From positions 924,503-988,502 of the forward strand of contig JABLWY010000001.1 of NCBI GenBank assembly GCA_013178255.1: a DNA stretch of 64,000 nt. Reading direction: 5' to 3'. The stretch's first letter is position 1; every line of letters starts with the position of its first letter. Origin of the DNA: Coprothermobacteraceae bacterium. Its GTDB lineage: Bacteria; Coprothermobacterota; Coprothermobacteria; Coprothermobacterales; Coprothermobacteraceae. The notes below the pieces were generated by a model, which did not search any database, was not told the DNA's origin, and was given only the letters and a program-made list of their open reading frames with translations. Both the position numbers and the translations under genes were made by a program. This document shows, one piece after another, positions 25,198 to 34,714 of the stretch.

Positions 25198-25686
25198 TCA
25201 TCTCTTCAGAATCTGCTCTACAGGCACACCCCTGAGCTGCGCAACGTCGGCAGGTCTCTTCAAGGCCCTCAGTGCCCTAATCGTTGCGTATGACAGATTG
25301 ACGGGGTTAGTCGAACCCAGAGCCTTGGTGAGAACGTCCTTTATGCCTGCCATTTCAAGGATAGACCGAACTGTCTTTCCAGCCAACACGCCTGTACCCT
25401 TAACAGCGGGCTTAATGAGTACTTTGGCTGTTCCTATCTGGCCTACTATGGTGTGAGGCACCGTAGTACCGGCTAGTGGCACTTCAAACAAGTTCTTCCT
25501 TGCCCTAGCCACGGCCTTTGCAACAGCATCCGGCACTTCAGCCGCTTTTCCTACACCAATCCCCACGTGGCCATTTTCGTCACCCACTACCACCAGGGCT
25601 CTGAAGCGCATACGCTTACCACCCTTAACAACGCGGGTGACTCGCCTAATTTCAATGACCTTTTCTTTCAAGTTGGTCGCGTCCAT
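25198..25686 (-). CDS. rpsE: 30S ribosomal protein S5
   Basis: 162-residue S5, involved in decoding accuracy. Contains the double-stranded-RNA-binding-like N-terminal domain with RRVTRVVKGGKRMRFRALVVVGD and the GTTVPHTIVG and LGSTNPVNLSYATI segments. The ATG at 25686 follows GGGGG by about 8 bases and is preferred to the GTG at 25695. Followed directly by rplO rather than rpmD. Confidence 0.96.
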   Translation of the reverse strand: MDATNLKEKVIEIRRVTRVVKGGKRMRFRALVVVGDENGHVGIGVGKAAEVPDAVAKAVARARKNLFEVPLAGTTVPHTIVGQIGTAKVLIKPAVKGTGVLAGKTVRSILEMAGIKDVLTKALGSTNPVNLSYATIRALRALKRPADVAQLRGVPVEQILKR

Positions 25687-25698
25687 TCGATACACCCC

Positions 25699-26073
25699 CT
25701 AGAACTCCAAGCCGGCTTCCCGAGCTGCATCAGCCAAAGCCTTAACACGTCCGTGGTACTTGAAACCACCGCGGTCAAACACGACTTTGGTAATACCCTT
25801 CTCCAGAGCCCTTTGTGCAATCAGGCGTCCCACTAAAGAAGCCTGCTCTGACTTTGTCATGTCCTTAACCTGCTCACGTATCTCCTTCTCCAACGTGGAA
25901 GCAGACACCAAAGTGTGGCCTACTGTGTCGTCTATGATCTGAGCATATATGTGCCTAGCCGACCTGTAAACACTGAGCCTAGGCCTTTCAGCCGTGCCGC
26001 TTATCTCCTTGCGTATCCTAAGATGCCTAATCTTTCTCATCTCTGAACGAGATCTTTGTAGAATCAAACCCAT
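25699..26073 (-). CDS. rplR: 50S ribosomal protein L18
   Basis: 124-residue L18, which binds 5S rRNA. The core [21 protein letters not shown] and [21 protein letters not shown] ending are characteristic. The ATG at 26073 has AGGAGG only 3 bases upstream; a TTG at 26067 has ideal spacing and may be the true start, shortening the protein by two residues. Normal place in the spc cluster. Confidence 0.94.
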   Translation of the reverse strand: MGLILQRSRSEMRKIRHLRIRKEISGTAERPRLSVYRSARHIYAQIIDDTVGHTLVSASTLEKEIREQVKDMTKSEQASLVGRLIAQRALEKGITKVVFDRGGFKYHGRVKALADAAREAGLEF

Positions 26074-26080
26074 GCACCTC

Positions 26081-26626
26081 CTACTTGCCTTTACCCACGG
26101 CCTTGCCGGGCTTCAAGGTCCTCTGCTCGCCTTCGTACCAAATGCCCTTGCCCTTATAAGCGTCCGGTTCTCTCCAACGCCGTATGTTGGCCGCTGTCTG
26201 AGTCACCACTTCTTTGTCTATGCCGCTCACCACCACAGTATCAGCTGCAGGAACGGCAAACTTAACGCCCTCGGGTGCCTTCACAAACACAGGGTGAGAA
26301 TAACCCAATGACATTTGAAGGTCATTGCCTTTCATCTCGGCCCTGTAACCTATGCCCTTAATCTTCAGCACCACAGAGAACCCTTCGCTGACACCCGTAA
26401 TCATGTTCTGAAGCAGAGCGCGCGTCGTTCCGTGCAGAGCCCTGACTTCTTTCTCCTCGGACGTCCGCTTCACGAGAACTTGTCCGTCCTCGATTACGAT
26501 TTCGAGCCTAGGGTCAAAGGACCTAGTAAGTTGACCCTTGGGACCTTTGACTGTTACGGTGTTCCCTTCTATGGTTACCTCCACACCTTTGGGTATGGAA
26601 ACTGGTTTTCTCCCAATGCGTGACAC
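26081..26626 (-). CDS. rplF: 50S ribosomal protein L6
   Basis: 181-residue L6, at the base of the L7/L12 stalk near the sarcin-ricin loop. Two tandem L6 domains are recognisable; landmarks are [11 protein letters not shown] at the start, [16 protein letters not shown], and the C-terminal [16 protein letters not shown]. The frame is open to 26644, but a GTG at 26626 gives the family N-terminus (VSRIGRKP) and lies 9 bases after GAGG. Confidence 0.95.
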   Translation of the reverse strand: MSRIGRKPVSIPKGVEVTIEGNTVTVKGPKGQLTRSFDPRLEIVIEDGQVLVKRTSEEKEVRALHGTTRALLQNMITGVSEGFSVVLKIKGIGYRAEMKGNDLQMSLGYSHPVFVKAPEGVKFAVPAADTVVVSGIDKEVVTQTAANIRRWREPDAYKGKGIWYEGEQRTLKPGKAVGKGK

Positions 26627-26637
26627 CTGTGACCACC

Positions 26638-27036
26638 TCACCAAATGTAGCAGATTACTTGACCGCCCACACGCTTCTGACGTGCTTCGGCATCAGACAG
26701 CACACCCTCAGATGTCGTCAAGATAGCTATTCCAAGACCGTTCATGACCTTGGGGACATCTCCTTTGCGAGCGTAGATTCTGCGCCCGGGAGTGCTCAAC
26801 AGGCGAACCTCGTTGATGAGGAGTTCTTTCCTTGGGCCGTATTTGAGTTCTATATTGAGGAACTTCTTTCCTTCCTTATCTACGACCTCATAGCCCTTTA
26901 TGTAGCCCTCCCTAACTAAGACCTTCAGAATCTCCTCTTTGAACTTGCTATGAGGAACGCCTTCAAGCCTCTCCATGCGAGCAAGACTCGCATTCTTAAG
27001 TCTGATCAAAAGATCGGATATGGGATCCTGAATCAT
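26638..27036 (-). CDS. rpsH: 30S ribosomal protein S8
   Basis: 132-residue S8, an early 16S-binding protein and spc-operon repressor in E. coli. The sequence shows DPISDLLIRLKNA near the N-terminus and the conserved STPGRRIYARKGDVPKV, GLGIAILTTSEGVLSD and final GGQVICYIW. The ATG at 27036 follows GAGGTGA by about 7 bases; the GTG at 27045 is too close to it. Confidence 0.96.
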   Translation of the reverse strand: MIQDPISDLLIRLKNASLARMERLEGVPHSKFKEEILKVLVREGYIKGYEVVDKEGKKFLNIELKYGPRKELLINEVRLLSTPGRRIYARKGDVPKVMNGLGIAILTTSEGVLSDAEARQKRVGGQVICYIW

Positions 27037-27046
27037 TCTTGTCACC

Positions 27047-27232
27047 TCACCAAGATGCTTTCTTCAAGCCGGGTATCAAGCCCTTGTGGGCCATTTCCCT
27101 CAGACACAAGCGGCAGATTCCAAAATCGCTGTACACAGACCTTGGGCGTCCGCATATCTTGCACCTTGTGTATTTACGAGTTGAGAATTTCGGCTCTTTT
27201 TCAGCTTTTACCTTGAGTGCCTTTCTCGCCAC
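27047..27232 (-). CDS. rpsN: 30S ribosomal protein S14, zinc-type
   Basis: 61-residue short S14. Four cysteines in two Cys-X2-Cys pairs (CKICG and CRLCLRE) bind zinc. The C-terminal [17 protein letters not shown] is typical. This form occurs in Gram-positive bacteria, Thermus and Thermotoga lineages, in contrast to the long zinc-free form of proteobacteria. Confidence 0.96.
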   Translation of the reverse strand: MARKALKVKAEKEPKFSTRKYTRCKICGRPRSVYSDFGICRLCLREMAHKGLIPGLKKASW

Positions 27233-27244
27233 GTTATACCCCCC

Positions 27245-27784
27245 TTATCTCTCCATGAATGGGAATCCCAGGGCCTTGAGAAGCTCGAATGCCTCTTCAT
27301 CAGTCCTGGCAGTCGTTGTAATAGATATGGATAGACCTCTTGTCTTGTCGATCATGTCGTAGGAGATCTCTGGGAACACCAAGTCCTCCTTGAGGCCAAA
27401 GTTGTAGTTGCCCCTTCCATCGAAGGACCTAGGGTTCAATCCCCTGAAGTCGCGCACGCGAGGGAGGACCTCCTTGATCAGGTGCTCTACAAACTCCCAC
27501 ATCCTGTCTTTCCTCAGCGTAACACTGACTCCGATGGGAGCTCCCTTACGCAGTTTGAAAGCTGCTATGTTCTTCTTCGCTCTCCTAACCACGGGTTTCT
27601 GTTTGGCGATTATTTCAAACTCTTTCATGGTCACTTCTATAGCGCGTGCATTCTGGAGAGCTTCGCCAAGGCCACGATTCAGAGTCACCTTTACTAGCCT
27701 GGGAACCTCCATTTCATTCCGGTAGCCGAACTTCTTCATCAGGTATGGCTTCACATCTTTGATGTATTTCTCCTTTAGGCTCAT
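27245..27784 (-). CDS. rplE: 50S ribosomal protein L5
   Basis: 179-residue L5, a 5S rRNA-binding protein that contacts S13 across the subunit interface. Conserved stretches include [49 protein letters not shown] and the C-terminal [23 protein letters not shown]. Normal size and position between rplX and rpsN. Confidence 0.97.
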   Translation of the reverse strand: MSLKEKYIKDVKPYLMKKFGYRNEMEVPRLVKVTLNRGLGEALQNARAIEVTMKEFEIIAKQKPVVRRAKKNIAAFKLRKGAPIGVSVTLRKDRMWEFVEHLIKEVLPRVRDFRGLNPRSFDGRGNYNFGLKEDLVFPEISYDMIDKTRGLSISITTTARTDEEAFELLKALGFPFMER

Positions 27785-27802
27785 TCTTTACCCTCCCGCC
27801 AT

Positions 27803-28120
27803 TCAGTCCAAGGACTCGCCGCAACGAGCGCACACGCGCACCTTCGTGCCGTCTTGAAGCACTTTGTGCTGAACACGCGTAGGCTTATCGCACTTGGGGC
27901 ACACTACCATGACCTTTGATGCACGTATGGGCGCTTCGAACTTCTTAAGGCCGCCCTGCGGATCCTTCTGAGAAGGCCTAACCGCCTTGGTGACTATGTT
28001 TACGCCCTGCACCACTACAGTGCCATATCTGGGGAAAGCCTTAATAATCTTGCCCCTTTTGCCTTTCTCCTTGCCACTTATTACTTGCACCATGTCTCCG
28101 GTTTTCATCTTGAGCTTCAT
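27803..28120 (-). CDS. rplX: 50S ribosomal protein L24
   Basis: 105-residue L24, an assembly initiator of the 50S subunit. The N-terminal KOW motif (GDMVQVISGKEKGKRGKI) is followed by VVQGVNIVTKAVRPS. The C-terminal half has a four-cysteine zinc-ribbon-like arrangement (CPKCDKP and CARCGE), seen in several Gram-positive L24s. The ATG at 28120 has AGGAGG 9 bases upstream and is preferred to ATG 28126 and the open-frame start at 28138. Confidence 0.94.
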   Translation of the reverse strand: MKLKMKTGDMVQVISGKEKGKRGKIIKAFPRYGTVVVQGVNIVTKAVRPSQKDPQGGLKKFEAPIRASKVMVVCPKCDKPTRVQHKVLQDGTKVRVCARCGESLD

Positions 28121-28134
28121 ACTCATCTTCCTCC

Positions 28135-28503
28135 TCACAGCACCTCAGGAGCCAGGGAAATAATCTTTAGATATCCCTTTTCTCTGAGCTCACGAGCCAC
28201 TGGTCCGAAGACACGGGTACCCTTTGGCTCACCCATCTGGTCAATGACCACGGCTGCGTTGTCGTCGAACCTAACATAGGTACCATCAGGCCTCTTGATT
28301 TCCTTAGCCAGCCTAACAATGACTGCCTTAACTACATCGCCCTTTTTGAATTGGCTGCTAGGCAGCACCTCACGGACATTCGCTACGACTACGTCGCCAA
28401 TGGTGCCGTAGCGAATACTAGAACCCCGCAGCACCCTGATAACCTGTATTTTCTTTATTCCAGTATTGTCGGCGACATTAAGCTTCGTGTAGGGTCTGAT
28501 CAT
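28135..28503 (-). CDS. rplN: 50S ribosomal protein L14
   Basis: 122-residue L14 of the intersubunit face. It starts [14 protein letters not shown] and contains [16 protein letters not shown] and the conserved ending [26 protein letters not shown]. Its start lies inside the rpsQ reading frame, with a 26-base overlap, so S17 has a C-terminal tail that runs over the L14 start. Confidence 0.97.
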   Translation of the reverse strand: MIRPYTKLNVADNTGIKKIQVIRVLRGSSIRYGTIGDVVVANVREVLPSSQFKKGDVVKAVIVRLAKEIKRPDGTYVRFDDNAAVVIDQMGEPKGTRVFGPVARELREKGYLKIISLAPEVL

Positions 28504-28762
28504 TTTCCTCAGCCTCCTCGATCTGCTTCCTGCCCAAGACTCTCACCAATACAAATCTCTTGAGCCTGGACATAGGCCTGAACTCCTCTATGAGAACCAC
28601 GTCTCCTGCTTTGGACTCGTTGCGCTCGTCGTGCACATAGAACTTGCTCTTGCGGCGCACTTCTTTCTTATACAGGGGGTGCCTCTCCAGCCTCTCACTG
28701 ACAACCACCCTGGTCTTGTCCATCTTATCTGAGACCACAACGCCTACGAACCTGCGCCTCAT
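28478..28762 (-). CDS. rpsQ: 30S ribosomal protein S17
   Basis: 94-residue OB-fold S17. The core has [25 protein letters not shown] (reported in part), KFYVHDE and the [18 protein letters not shown] end region. An acidic tail of about 15 residues extends past the usual end and overlaps rplN. It follows rpmC with a 4-base overlap. Confidence 0.94.
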   Translation of the reverse strand: MRRRFVGVVVSDKMDKTRVVVSERLERHPLYKKEVRRKSKFYVHDERNESKAGDVVLIEEFRPMSRLKRFVLVRVLGRKQIEEAEENDQTLHEA

Positions 28763-28953
28763 AATTTGATGCCCCTTTCCCTGAGAATCGTCAACACGCG
28801 GGCGATATCTCTTTTCGTCTTGGTCATGGCTGTGTGATCGGTCAACTTGCCCACCGCAAGTTGAAACTTCAGACTAACCAGCCTTGCCTTCAATTCCTTG
28901 AGGAGAGCTTCCAGCTCCTCTGTGGTCTTTTGCCTCAATTCTGTTGCCTGCAT
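28759..28953 (-). CDS. rpmC: 50S ribosomal protein L29
   Basis: 64-residue helical L29 near the exit tunnel, a docking site for trigger factor and SRP. It shows [20 protein letters not shown] and the [10 protein letters not shown] motif with the [11 protein letters not shown] ending. The ATG at 28953 fits the family start (M-x-A-x-ELR); a GTG at 28962 is an alternative. Confidence 0.94.
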   Translation of the reverse strand: MQATELRQKTTEELEALLKELKARLVSLKFQLAVGKLTDHTAMTKTKRDIARVLTILRERGIKL

Positions 28954-28968
28954 CAGCTCCACCTTCCC

Positions 28969-29376
28969 TTAAACCCGACTGACGAGCTTCGTCTCGAAAG
29001 GCAGACGGTATCCAACAAGCCTTGCGATGTGCCTGGCAGTCTCTCCGTCGATACCTGTCATCTCAAAGAGAATCCTTCCCGGCCTGACAGGGAAAATCCA
29101 TTTTTCTGGATCGCCTTTTCCTCCACCCATTCTGACTTCCAAAGGCTTCTTGGTCCACACACGGTCCGGGAATATCTTGATCCAATACTTGCCCGTTTTT
29201 CCAATGTTCTTGGCGATAACCACACGGCAAGATTCGATCATGCGGGCATCTATATAGCCCCGGCCTACCGCCTGAATGCCATAATCTCCAAAAGCTAGTT
29301 CAGTACCTCTAGTTTCTTTGCCCTTAATGTGCGGCAAATGGTTCTTCCTATATTTGACTCTTTTAGGCATTAGCAT
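28969..29376 (-). CDS. rplP: 50S ribosomal protein L16
   Basis: 135-residue L16 at the A-site side of the peptidyl transferase centre. It begins with the near-universal MLMPKRVKYRK and contains GDYGIQAVGRGYIDARMIESCR and FPDRVWTKKP. The start overlaps the rpsC stop by 14 bases, so translation is coupled. Normal length. Confidence 0.97.
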   Translation of the reverse strand: MLMPKRVKYRKNHLPHIKGKETRGTELAFGDYGIQAVGRGYIDARMIESCRVVIAKNIGKTGKYWIKIFPDRVWTKKPLEVRMGGGKGDPEKWIFPVRPGRILFEMTGIDGETARHIARLVGYRLPFETKLVSRV

Positions 29377-30067
29377 GCTTGCCTGGCCTCCTCTCTGCTG
29401 GATCTATGCCTCTAGGAGGCAGAAGTTCGGTCGTATCCTCTACATCGCCTTTGTAAATCCAAGACTTAACTCCAATGGTTCCGTATTTGGTAACCGCAAT
29501 GCTGTATCCGTAGTCCACGTCTGACTTCAGAGTGGAAAGCGGTAGTTTACCCTGCACGAACCATTCACGCCTAGCGATTTCAGCACCGCCCAATCGGCCG
29601 GAGACAGCCAGCTTGATGCCCTGCGCACCTGCGCGGACAGCTCTCATTATGGCCTGCTTCATGGCTCTCTTGTAACTTACGCGGTGCTCTATCTGGCGAG
29701 CTATGCTGTCAGAAACTATTTGAGCATCAACCTCAGGGTTCTTTACCTCATATATGGCAATGCGCACCTCATATTCGTTCTTGAGCAGTTTCGTTACTTC
29801 CTCTCTAAGCTTCTCGATCTCTGAACCCTGACGTCCTATGATCATGCCGGGCTTGGCAGTCCATATGATCACGCGCATCTTATTGCCCAGGCGTTCAATC
29901 TCCACAGAGGAAATACCGGCGTGCCCATAGTGTGCATTGACCAGTTTTCTTATCTTCTCATCTTGAATTATGTACTCGGGATACTTCTCGAACGGAGCTA
30001 CCCATCGGCTGCGCCAATTCTTGATGACTCCCAACCTAAACCCAAAAGGATGAATCTTCTGACCCAC
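29363..30067 (-). CDS. rpsC: 30S ribosomal protein S3
   Basis: 234-residue S3 at the mRNA entry tunnel. It begins MGQKIHPFGFRLGVIKNW. The KH domain has MIIGRQGSEIEKLREEV, and the C-terminal domain AGAQGIKLAVSGRLGGAEIAR, the stretch associated with mRNA unwinding. Standard position between rplV and rplP. Confidence 0.97.
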   Translation of the reverse strand: MGQKIHPFGFRLGVIKNWRSRWVAPFEKYPEYIIQDEKIRKLVNAHYGHAGISSVEIERLGNKMRVIIWTAKPGMIIGRQGSEIEKLREEVTKLLKNEYEVRIAIYEVKNPEVDAQIVSDSIARQIEHRVSYKRAMKQAIMRAVRAGAQGIKLAVSGRLGGAEIARREWFVQGKLPLSTLKSDVDYGYSIAVTKYGTIGVKSWIYKGDVEDTTELLPPRGIDPAERRPGKHANA

Positions 30068-30069
30068 TG

Positions 30070-30420
30070 CTACACCCCCTCAATCTCTCTTACAACAACT
30101 GTTATGTGGCTCATACGCCTAGTCATAATGTCCGCACGGCCGAAAGCACGAGGCAAAAGCCTCTTCAGCCTAGGCCCTTCGTCCACGTAAGCGCGATACA
30201 CGTACAGGCGTTCTTCACGCATTCCAAAATTGTTGACTGCGTTGGCTACAGCCGAATTGAGAACCTTGAGTGTGAATCGTGCTGCCTTGTTGGGCATGAA
30301 TTTCAAGATAGCCCGAGCCTGATTCACGGGCTTGTTCCTTATCTCGTCTACTACCAACCTCGCACGCCTGGGCGATACTCTTATGAACTTTGCTGTTGCT
30401 TTGGCAATTCTCTCTTCCAT
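30070..30420 (-). CDS. rplV: 50S ribosomal protein L22
   Basis: 116-residue L22, whose beta-hairpin lines the exit tunnel. Conserved parts are [31 protein letters not shown] and the loop region [15 protein letters not shown]. The tunnel hairpin has ordinary length, with no sign of a macrolide-resistance insertion or deletion. Confidence 0.96.
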   Translation of the reverse strand: MEERIAKATAKFIRVSPRRARLVVDEIRNKPVNQARAILKFMPNKAARFTLKVLNSAVANAVNNFGMREERLYVYRAYVDEGPRLKRLLPRAFGRADIMTRRMSHITVVVREIEGV

Positions 30421-30430
30421 TTCCTACACC

Positions 30431-30721
30431 TCACTTAAGTGCCGTTGAGCGTTCCACTGGCTCTCCGTGGCCACGGAACGTTCTCGTAGGAGCGAACTCG
30501 CCCAACTTGTGACCCACCATCTGCTGCGTGATGTAGACAGGCACGTGTACTTTGCCATTGTAAACAGCTATGGTGAGGCCCACCATTTCCTCAGTGATGG
30601 TGCTACGGCGACTCCACGTCTTTATGATCCGCTTGTCGCCAGTCTCTATCATTTTCCTGACCTTCTTCAGGAGTTTGGGGTCGGTGTACTCGCCCCGCGG
30701 ATATGGTTTATCCCATGCCAT
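30431..30721 (-). CDS. rpsS: 30S ribosomal protein S19
   Basis: 96-residue S19 of the 30S head. Contains [41 protein letters not shown] and the RGH tail. Two ATG codons lie in tandem (30724 and 30721); the second is 7 bases from GAGGTG and is taken as the start. Confidence 0.96.
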   Translation of the reverse strand: MAWDKPYPRGEYTDPKLLKKVRKMIETGDKRIIKTWSRRSTITEEMVGLTIAVYNGKVHVPVYITQQMVGHKLGEFAPTRTFRGHGEPVERSTALK

Positions 30722-30732
30722 CATTCTTCACC

Positions 30733-31563
30733 TCACTTGCGACGCTTTACAATGAACCGGTCAGAGGGCTTCTTGCCACGACGGGTCTTCCAGCCCAATG
30801 TCTTCCAACCCCAAGGAGACAATGGGGACGGATGTCCGATCGGAGACTTACCTTCACCACCGCCGTGGGGGTGGTCCACTGGGTTCATTACCGAACCACG
30901 AACGTGCGGCCTTCTGCCCAGCCATCTAGTGCGCCCTGCTTTACCAGACGACACATTCTCGTGATCAGAATTGCCCACCTTGCCTATGGTAGCCCTGCAC
31001 TTAACATTTATTAGCCTGATTTCGCCGCTGGGCAGGCGCACGTGAGCATAGTCGCCTTCTTTAGCCATAAGCTGTGCCCAAGTCCCTGCCGAACGAACCA
31101 ACTGTCCGCCTCGGCCAGGATACAACTCGATGTTGTGTATCAGTGTTCCTGTGGGTATCCTGCTGAGCGGCAGAGCGTTGCCAACGCGAATAGGAGCATT
31201 CTCGCCGGACATAACTGTGTCGCCTACCTTGAGATCCTCTGGTGCCAATATGTAGCGTTTATCGCCGTCAGCATATACCACGAGCGCAATGAAGGCAGAT
31301 CTATTGGGGTCGTATTCGATAGCCGCTACCTTGCCTGGAACGCCGTCCTTGTCGCGTTTGAAGTCAATAACGCGGTACCTTCTCTTGTGGCCGCCGCCCC
31401 TAAATCTTACGGAAATGCGCCCTAGATTGTTTCGCCCTCCACTCTTCTTGAGCGGCGCCAACAAAGATTTCTCAGGCTCATCTTTGGTTATAGCGCTCTT
31501 GAAATCCAAGAGCATCTTATGCCTAGTGCTTGCAGTCACTGGTTTGAACTTTTTCAGTGGCAT
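30733..31563 (-). CDS. rplB: 50S ribosomal protein L2
   Basis: 276-residue L2, needed for subunit association and peptidyl transfer. The conserved C-terminal block includes [21 protein letters not shown], containing the essential histidine region. The N-terminal RNA-binding domain begins [14 protein letters not shown] and includes [15 protein letters not shown]. Normal length. Confidence 0.97.
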   Translation of the reverse strand: MPLKKFKPVTASTRHKMLLDFKSAITKDEPEKSLLAPLKKSGGRNNLGRISVRFRGGGHKRRYRVIDFKRDKDGVPGKVAAIEYDPNRSAFIALVVYADGDKRYILAPEDLKVGDTVMSGENAPIRVGNALPLSRIPTGTLIHNIELYPGRGGQLVRSAGTWAQLMAKEGDYAHVRLPSGEIRLINVKCRATIGKVGNSDHENVSSGKAGRTRWLGRRPHVRGSVMNPVDHPHGGGEGKSPIGHPSPLSPWGWKTLGWKTRRGKKPSDRFIVKRRK

Positions 31564-31568
31564 CTAGA

Positions 31569-31859
31569 TCACATCCCCTCTATGAGTTCAATGTGCTGTC
31601 CAGGCGCCAGCGTCACAATGGCCTTCTTCTTGTCGGGTGTCCTGTAAATGTGGTAGCCACGCCTCTTCTGCTTGCCACGGACTTTCAGCGTGTGTACATC
31701 CACGACCTTGACGTTGAACAACTCTTCGACAGCCCTCTTAATATCTACCTTGTTTGCCTTTGCATCCACATAGAAGGCATACTTGCCATCCTTGTGCATA
31801 GCCAACGCTTTTTCCGTCAGCACTGGTCCAAGGAGTACATCTCCGGGTAGTTTAGACAT
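31569..31859 (-). CDS. rplW: 50S ribosomal protein L23
   Basis: 96-residue L23 at the exit tunnel, a docking site for SRP and trigger factor. Shows LGPVLTEKALAMHKDGKYAFYVD, ANKVDIKRAVEELFNVKV and the GKQKRRGYH loop. It overlaps rplD by 8 bases. Normal position in the S10 cluster. Confidence 0.96.
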   Translation of the reverse strand: MSKLPGDVLLGPVLTEKALAMHKDGKYAFYVDAKANKVDIKRAVEELFNVKVVDVHTLKVRGKQKRRGYHIYRTPDKKKAIVTLAPGQHIELIEGM

Positions 31860-32478
31860 TTGCCCACACCTCCTGAGCCTTCTTCCAAGCGTTCTGGCTC
31901 ATGACCACTACATCGCCCTTCAGCAGGTCATACACGTTCACCTTTTCCACTGGTACGAACTCTACATTGCGCAAATTGCGGCACGCTAGTTTGAGACCAT
32001 CCTCATTTGCCAAGCCTACCACGGTGACGTACCTGTCATCTAGCTGTTTCTTCTTCAAGAAATCAACAAACTGCTTGGCCTTACCAGTAAAACTGCTGGC
32101 GTCTACCAGAACGAGTTCTCCGCTCTTAAGCCTGAAGGACAAAGACGACAGCATGCCCAGCTTGACCTGCTTCTTGTTCATATCCAAAGACCAATCCCTG
32201 GGCCTTGGGCCAAACACGACAGCACCCTTTCTCCAAATGGGAGACCGAGTGTAACCGTGCCTAGCACGGCCTGTATGCTTCTGTGGCCAAGGCTTCCGAG
32301 TTGTGCCTTGCACTTCTCCTTGCTTCTTAGTGCAGGCATTACCGTGTCTCATTCCAGAGAGCACGCGAACCACATTCAGATGTAGCAGCCTGCCTCTTAC
32401 TGGCAAAGAAGCCAAGGACTCGCTTACTTCCTCGTAGGCAGTTTCAGCACCGTTGCTATCAAAAACGGGCAGCTGCAT
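31852..32478 (-). CDS. rplD: 50S ribosomal protein L4
   Basis: 208-residue L4. In E. coli it also represses the S10 operon. The exit-tunnel loop is seen as KPWPQKHTGRARHGYTRSPIWRKG (quoted in part: QKHTGRARHG), followed by GAVVFGPRPRDWS. Starts 2 bases after rplC and overlaps rplW. No S10-leader attenuator is recognisable upstream of rpsJ, where only 13 bases separate it from tuf. Confidence 0.96.
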   Translation of the reverse strand: MQLPVFDSNGAETAYEEVSESLASLPVRGRLLHLNVVRVLSGMRHGNACTKKQGEVQGTTRKPWPQKHTGRARHGYTRSPIWRKGAVVFGPRPRDWSLDMNKKQVKLGMLSSLSFRLKSGELVLVDASSFTGKAKQFVDFLKKKQLDDRYVTVVGLANEDGLKLACRNLRNVEFVPVEKVNVYDLLKGDVVVMSQNAWKKAQEVWANV

Positions 32479-32480
32479 TG

Positions 32481-33152
32481 TTACTCACTCCTCTCCTGGG
32501 GGCCTAGCCCATATGCTTTTCTCACAAAGACGACGCCGTTCTTGCTTCCGGGCACAGACCCTTTCACTGCGATTATGTTCTGCTCAGGTATTATCTTCAC
32601 TACCTTGAGGTTACGTACCGTGACCTTCTGGTCACCCCAATGTCCTGCCATCCTCTTACCAGGTTTGACCTCGCCAGGGTATGTCCTGTTTCCGATGGCA
32701 CCCACGCGGCGATGCCAACCTCGTGAACCGTGGCTCTGAGGACCGCCACCGAAGTTCCAACGCTTCATGGCGCCGGAAAACCCACGGCCCTTGCTAACGC
32801 CAATAACATCAACGAGCTCGTTCTCCTCGAATACATCAGTCACTGACACCTCTTGACCTACAGTGAACTTGCTAGCTATACCAGGGAACCTAAACTCACG
32901 CAGGTACCTCACTGCAGGAACATTGGCCTTCTTGAGTACGCCCAGCTGCGGCTTGTTAAGCGACTTCTCTTTGCCGATTTCAAAGCCCATGGTCACTGCC
33001 TCGTATCCGTTCTTCTCCACCGTCTTCACGTCTACCACGTAGTTGGGTCCCAACTTGATTAGAGTGACGGGGATGAACATGCCGCGTTGATCCATGAACC
33101 TAGTCATGCCTATTTTCTTGCCGATTAAACCTAAACCCTTCACTGTCTTCAC
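32481..33152 (-). CDS. rplC: 50S ribosomal protein L3
   Basis: 223-residue L3, one of the first proteins to bind 23S rRNA. Landmarks are GLIGKKIGMTRFMDQRG, DVIGVSKGRGFSGAMKRW, and GSHGSRGWHRRVGAIGNRTYPG (quoted in part as SRGWHRRVGAIG). Follows rpsJ after 5 bases, the usual S10-cluster order. Confidence 0.97.
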   Translation of the reverse strand: MKTVKGLGLIGKKIGMTRFMDQRGMFIPVTLIKLGPNYVVDVKTVEKNGYEAVTMGFEIGKEKSLNKPQLGVLKKANVPAVRYLREFRFPGIASKFTVGQEVSVTDVFEENELVDVIGVSKGRGFSGAMKRWNFGGGPQSHGSRGWHRRVGAIGNRTYPGEVKPGKRMAGHWGDQKVTVRNLKVVKIIPEQNIIAVKGSVPGSKNGVVFVRKAYGLGPQERSE

Positions 33153-33157
33153 CGCCC

Positions 33158-33466
33158 CTAGAGCTTCAAGTGAATGTCGACCCCAGCCGGAAGCTCCAAA
33201 CTCATCAAGTTGGCAATGGTCTCCTGGGTCGGGTCAATGATGTCGATTAACCTCTTGTGCATCCTAATCTCGAAATGCTCGCGAGAGTCCTTATCGATGT
33301 GCGGCGACCTAAGCACGCAGTACACCCTGCGATCGGTAGGCAGCGGAATAGGCCCTGCCACTTTGGCGCCTGTTCTCTTAGCTACTTCCACAATCCTCTT
33401 CGCTGATTGGTCGAGAAGCCTGTGGTCGTAAGAACGTAGTTTTATCCTTATGCGTTGTGCCGACAT
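33158..33466 (-). CDS. rpsJ: 30S ribosomal protein S10
   Basis: 102-residue S10, also NusE in antitermination complexes. Contains [52 protein letters not shown] (in part) and RLIDIIDPT. Because it is joined to tuf by a 13-base gap, the S10 cluster here has no separate promoter that I can see; it is probably read from rpoB onward. Confidence 0.97.
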   Translation of the reverse strand: MSAQRIRIKLRSYDHRLLDQSAKRIVEVAKRTGAKVAGPIPLPTDRRVYCVLRSPHIDKDSREHFEIRMHKRLIDIIDPTQETIANLMSLELPAGVDIHLKL

Positions 33467-33479
33467 GCCCTACCACTCC

Positions 33480-34697
33480 CTAATCTAGCAGTTTGGTGAT
33501 AACACCGGCGCCTACGGTCCTTCCACCCTCGCGGATTGCAAACCTCTGGCCTTCATCCAGTGCTACCGGGTAGATCAACTCTACCTCAAACTCCGCATTG
33601 TCTCCAGGCATTACCATCTCTACACCCGGATCCAGCTTTATCGTACCTGTAACGTCCGTCGTCCTTATGTAGAACTGCGGCCTGTATCCGTTGAAGAACG
33701 GAGTGTGCCTTCCGCCTTCCTCCTTCTTCAATACGTATACCTGCGCCCTGAACCTCTTGTATGGCTTCACACTGCCTGGCTTCGCTATAACTTGCCCACG
33801 CTCTACTTCGTCCTTGCCTATGCCCCTCAACAACAACCCTACGTTGTCTCCTGCTATGCCCTCGTCTAGCTCCTTCCTGAACATCTCTACGCCCGTTACT
33901 ACCGTCTTCCTGATCTCGTCCGTCAACCCTACTATCTCTACTTCTTCGCCTACTTTGATGCGACCTCGCTCTATCCTTCCTGTGACCACTGTGCCTCGAC
34001 CCGTAATGCTGAATACGTCCTCCACCGGCATAAGGAACGGCTTATCTATCTCCCTCACCGGCTCAGGTATGTAGTTGTCCATCGCATCCAATAACTCCCA
34101 TATGGCGTCTACCCACTTGTCGTCCCCACGCTTCAATTGCGGGTTCTTGCTCAACGCCTCCAACGCCATCAACGCTGACCCCTTGATTACAGGTACGTCG
34201 TCCCCAGGGAACCCGTACTTGTTCAACAGGTCTCGCACTTCCATCTCTACGAGCTCCACTAGCTCAGGATCGTCTACCATGTCCACTTTGTTTACAAACA
34301 CTACCATCGCAGGCACGTTAACTTGCTTCGCCAACAATACGTGCTCCCTAGTCTGCGGCATCACACCATCAGTAGCTGCTACTACCAATACTGCTCCGTC
34401 CATCTGCGCCGCTCCTGTGATCATGTTCTTGATGTAGTCTGCGTGACCGGGGCAGTCTATGTGCGCGTAGTGCCTCTTGTCCGTCTGATACTCTACGTGC
34501 GTGATGTTTATCGTTATGCCCCTCGCCTTCTCTTCTGGCGCTTTGTCTATGTCATAGTACCCCATCGGCTTCGCATACCCTACTGCCGCCAATGTGTGCG
34601 TCATCGCTGCCGTCAACGTCGTCTTACCATGGTCTATGTGACCAATGGTTCCTACGTTTACATGCGGTTTCGTCCTCTGAAATTTCTCCTTCGCCAT
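33480..34697 (-). CDS. tuf: Elongation factor Tu
   Basis: 405-residue GTPase that carries aminoacyl-tRNA to the ribosome. G1 GHIDHGKT is at 19-26, G3 DCPGHADY and G4 NKVD follow. The length includes a roughly 10-residue insertion relative to E. coli EF-Tu, as in Thermus and other thermophile enzymes. The ATG overlaps the fusA stop (TAATG), and the ribosome binding site lies inside the last fusA codons. A second copy begins at the left window edge with identical 5' DNA. Confidence 0.97.
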   Translation of the reverse strand: MAKEKFQRTKPHVNVGTIGHIDHGKTTLTAAMTHTLAAVGYAKPMGYYDIDKAPEEKARGITINITHVEYQTDKRHYAHIDCPGHADYIKNMITGAAQMDGAVLVVAATDGVMPQTREHVLLAKQVNVPAMVVFVNKVDMVDDPELVELVEMEVRDLLNKYGFPGDDVPVIKGSALMALEALSKNPQLKRGDDKWVDAIWELLDAMDNYIPEPVREIDKPFLMPVEDVFSITGRGTVVTGRIERGRIKVGEEVEIVGLTDEIRKTVVTGVEMFRKELDEGIAGDNVGLLLRGIGKDEVERGQVIAKPGSVKPYKRFRAQVYVLKKEEGGRHTPFFNGYRPQFYIRTTDVTGTIKLDPGVEMVMPGDNAEFEVELIYPVALDEGQRFAIREGGRTVGAGVITKLLD

Positions 34698-34714
34698 TAC
34701 TCTTCACTCCTCCT
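34643..34714 (-). repeat. tuf 5' end plus fusA tail, duplicate of 1-72
   Basis: Exact 72-base match to positions 1-72 on the same strand. In this copy the upstream 17 bases (34698-34714) encode the last residues of EF-G (RRSEE) and contain the AGGAGG that serves as the tuf ribosome binding site. Identity ends at 34714. Confidence 0.95.
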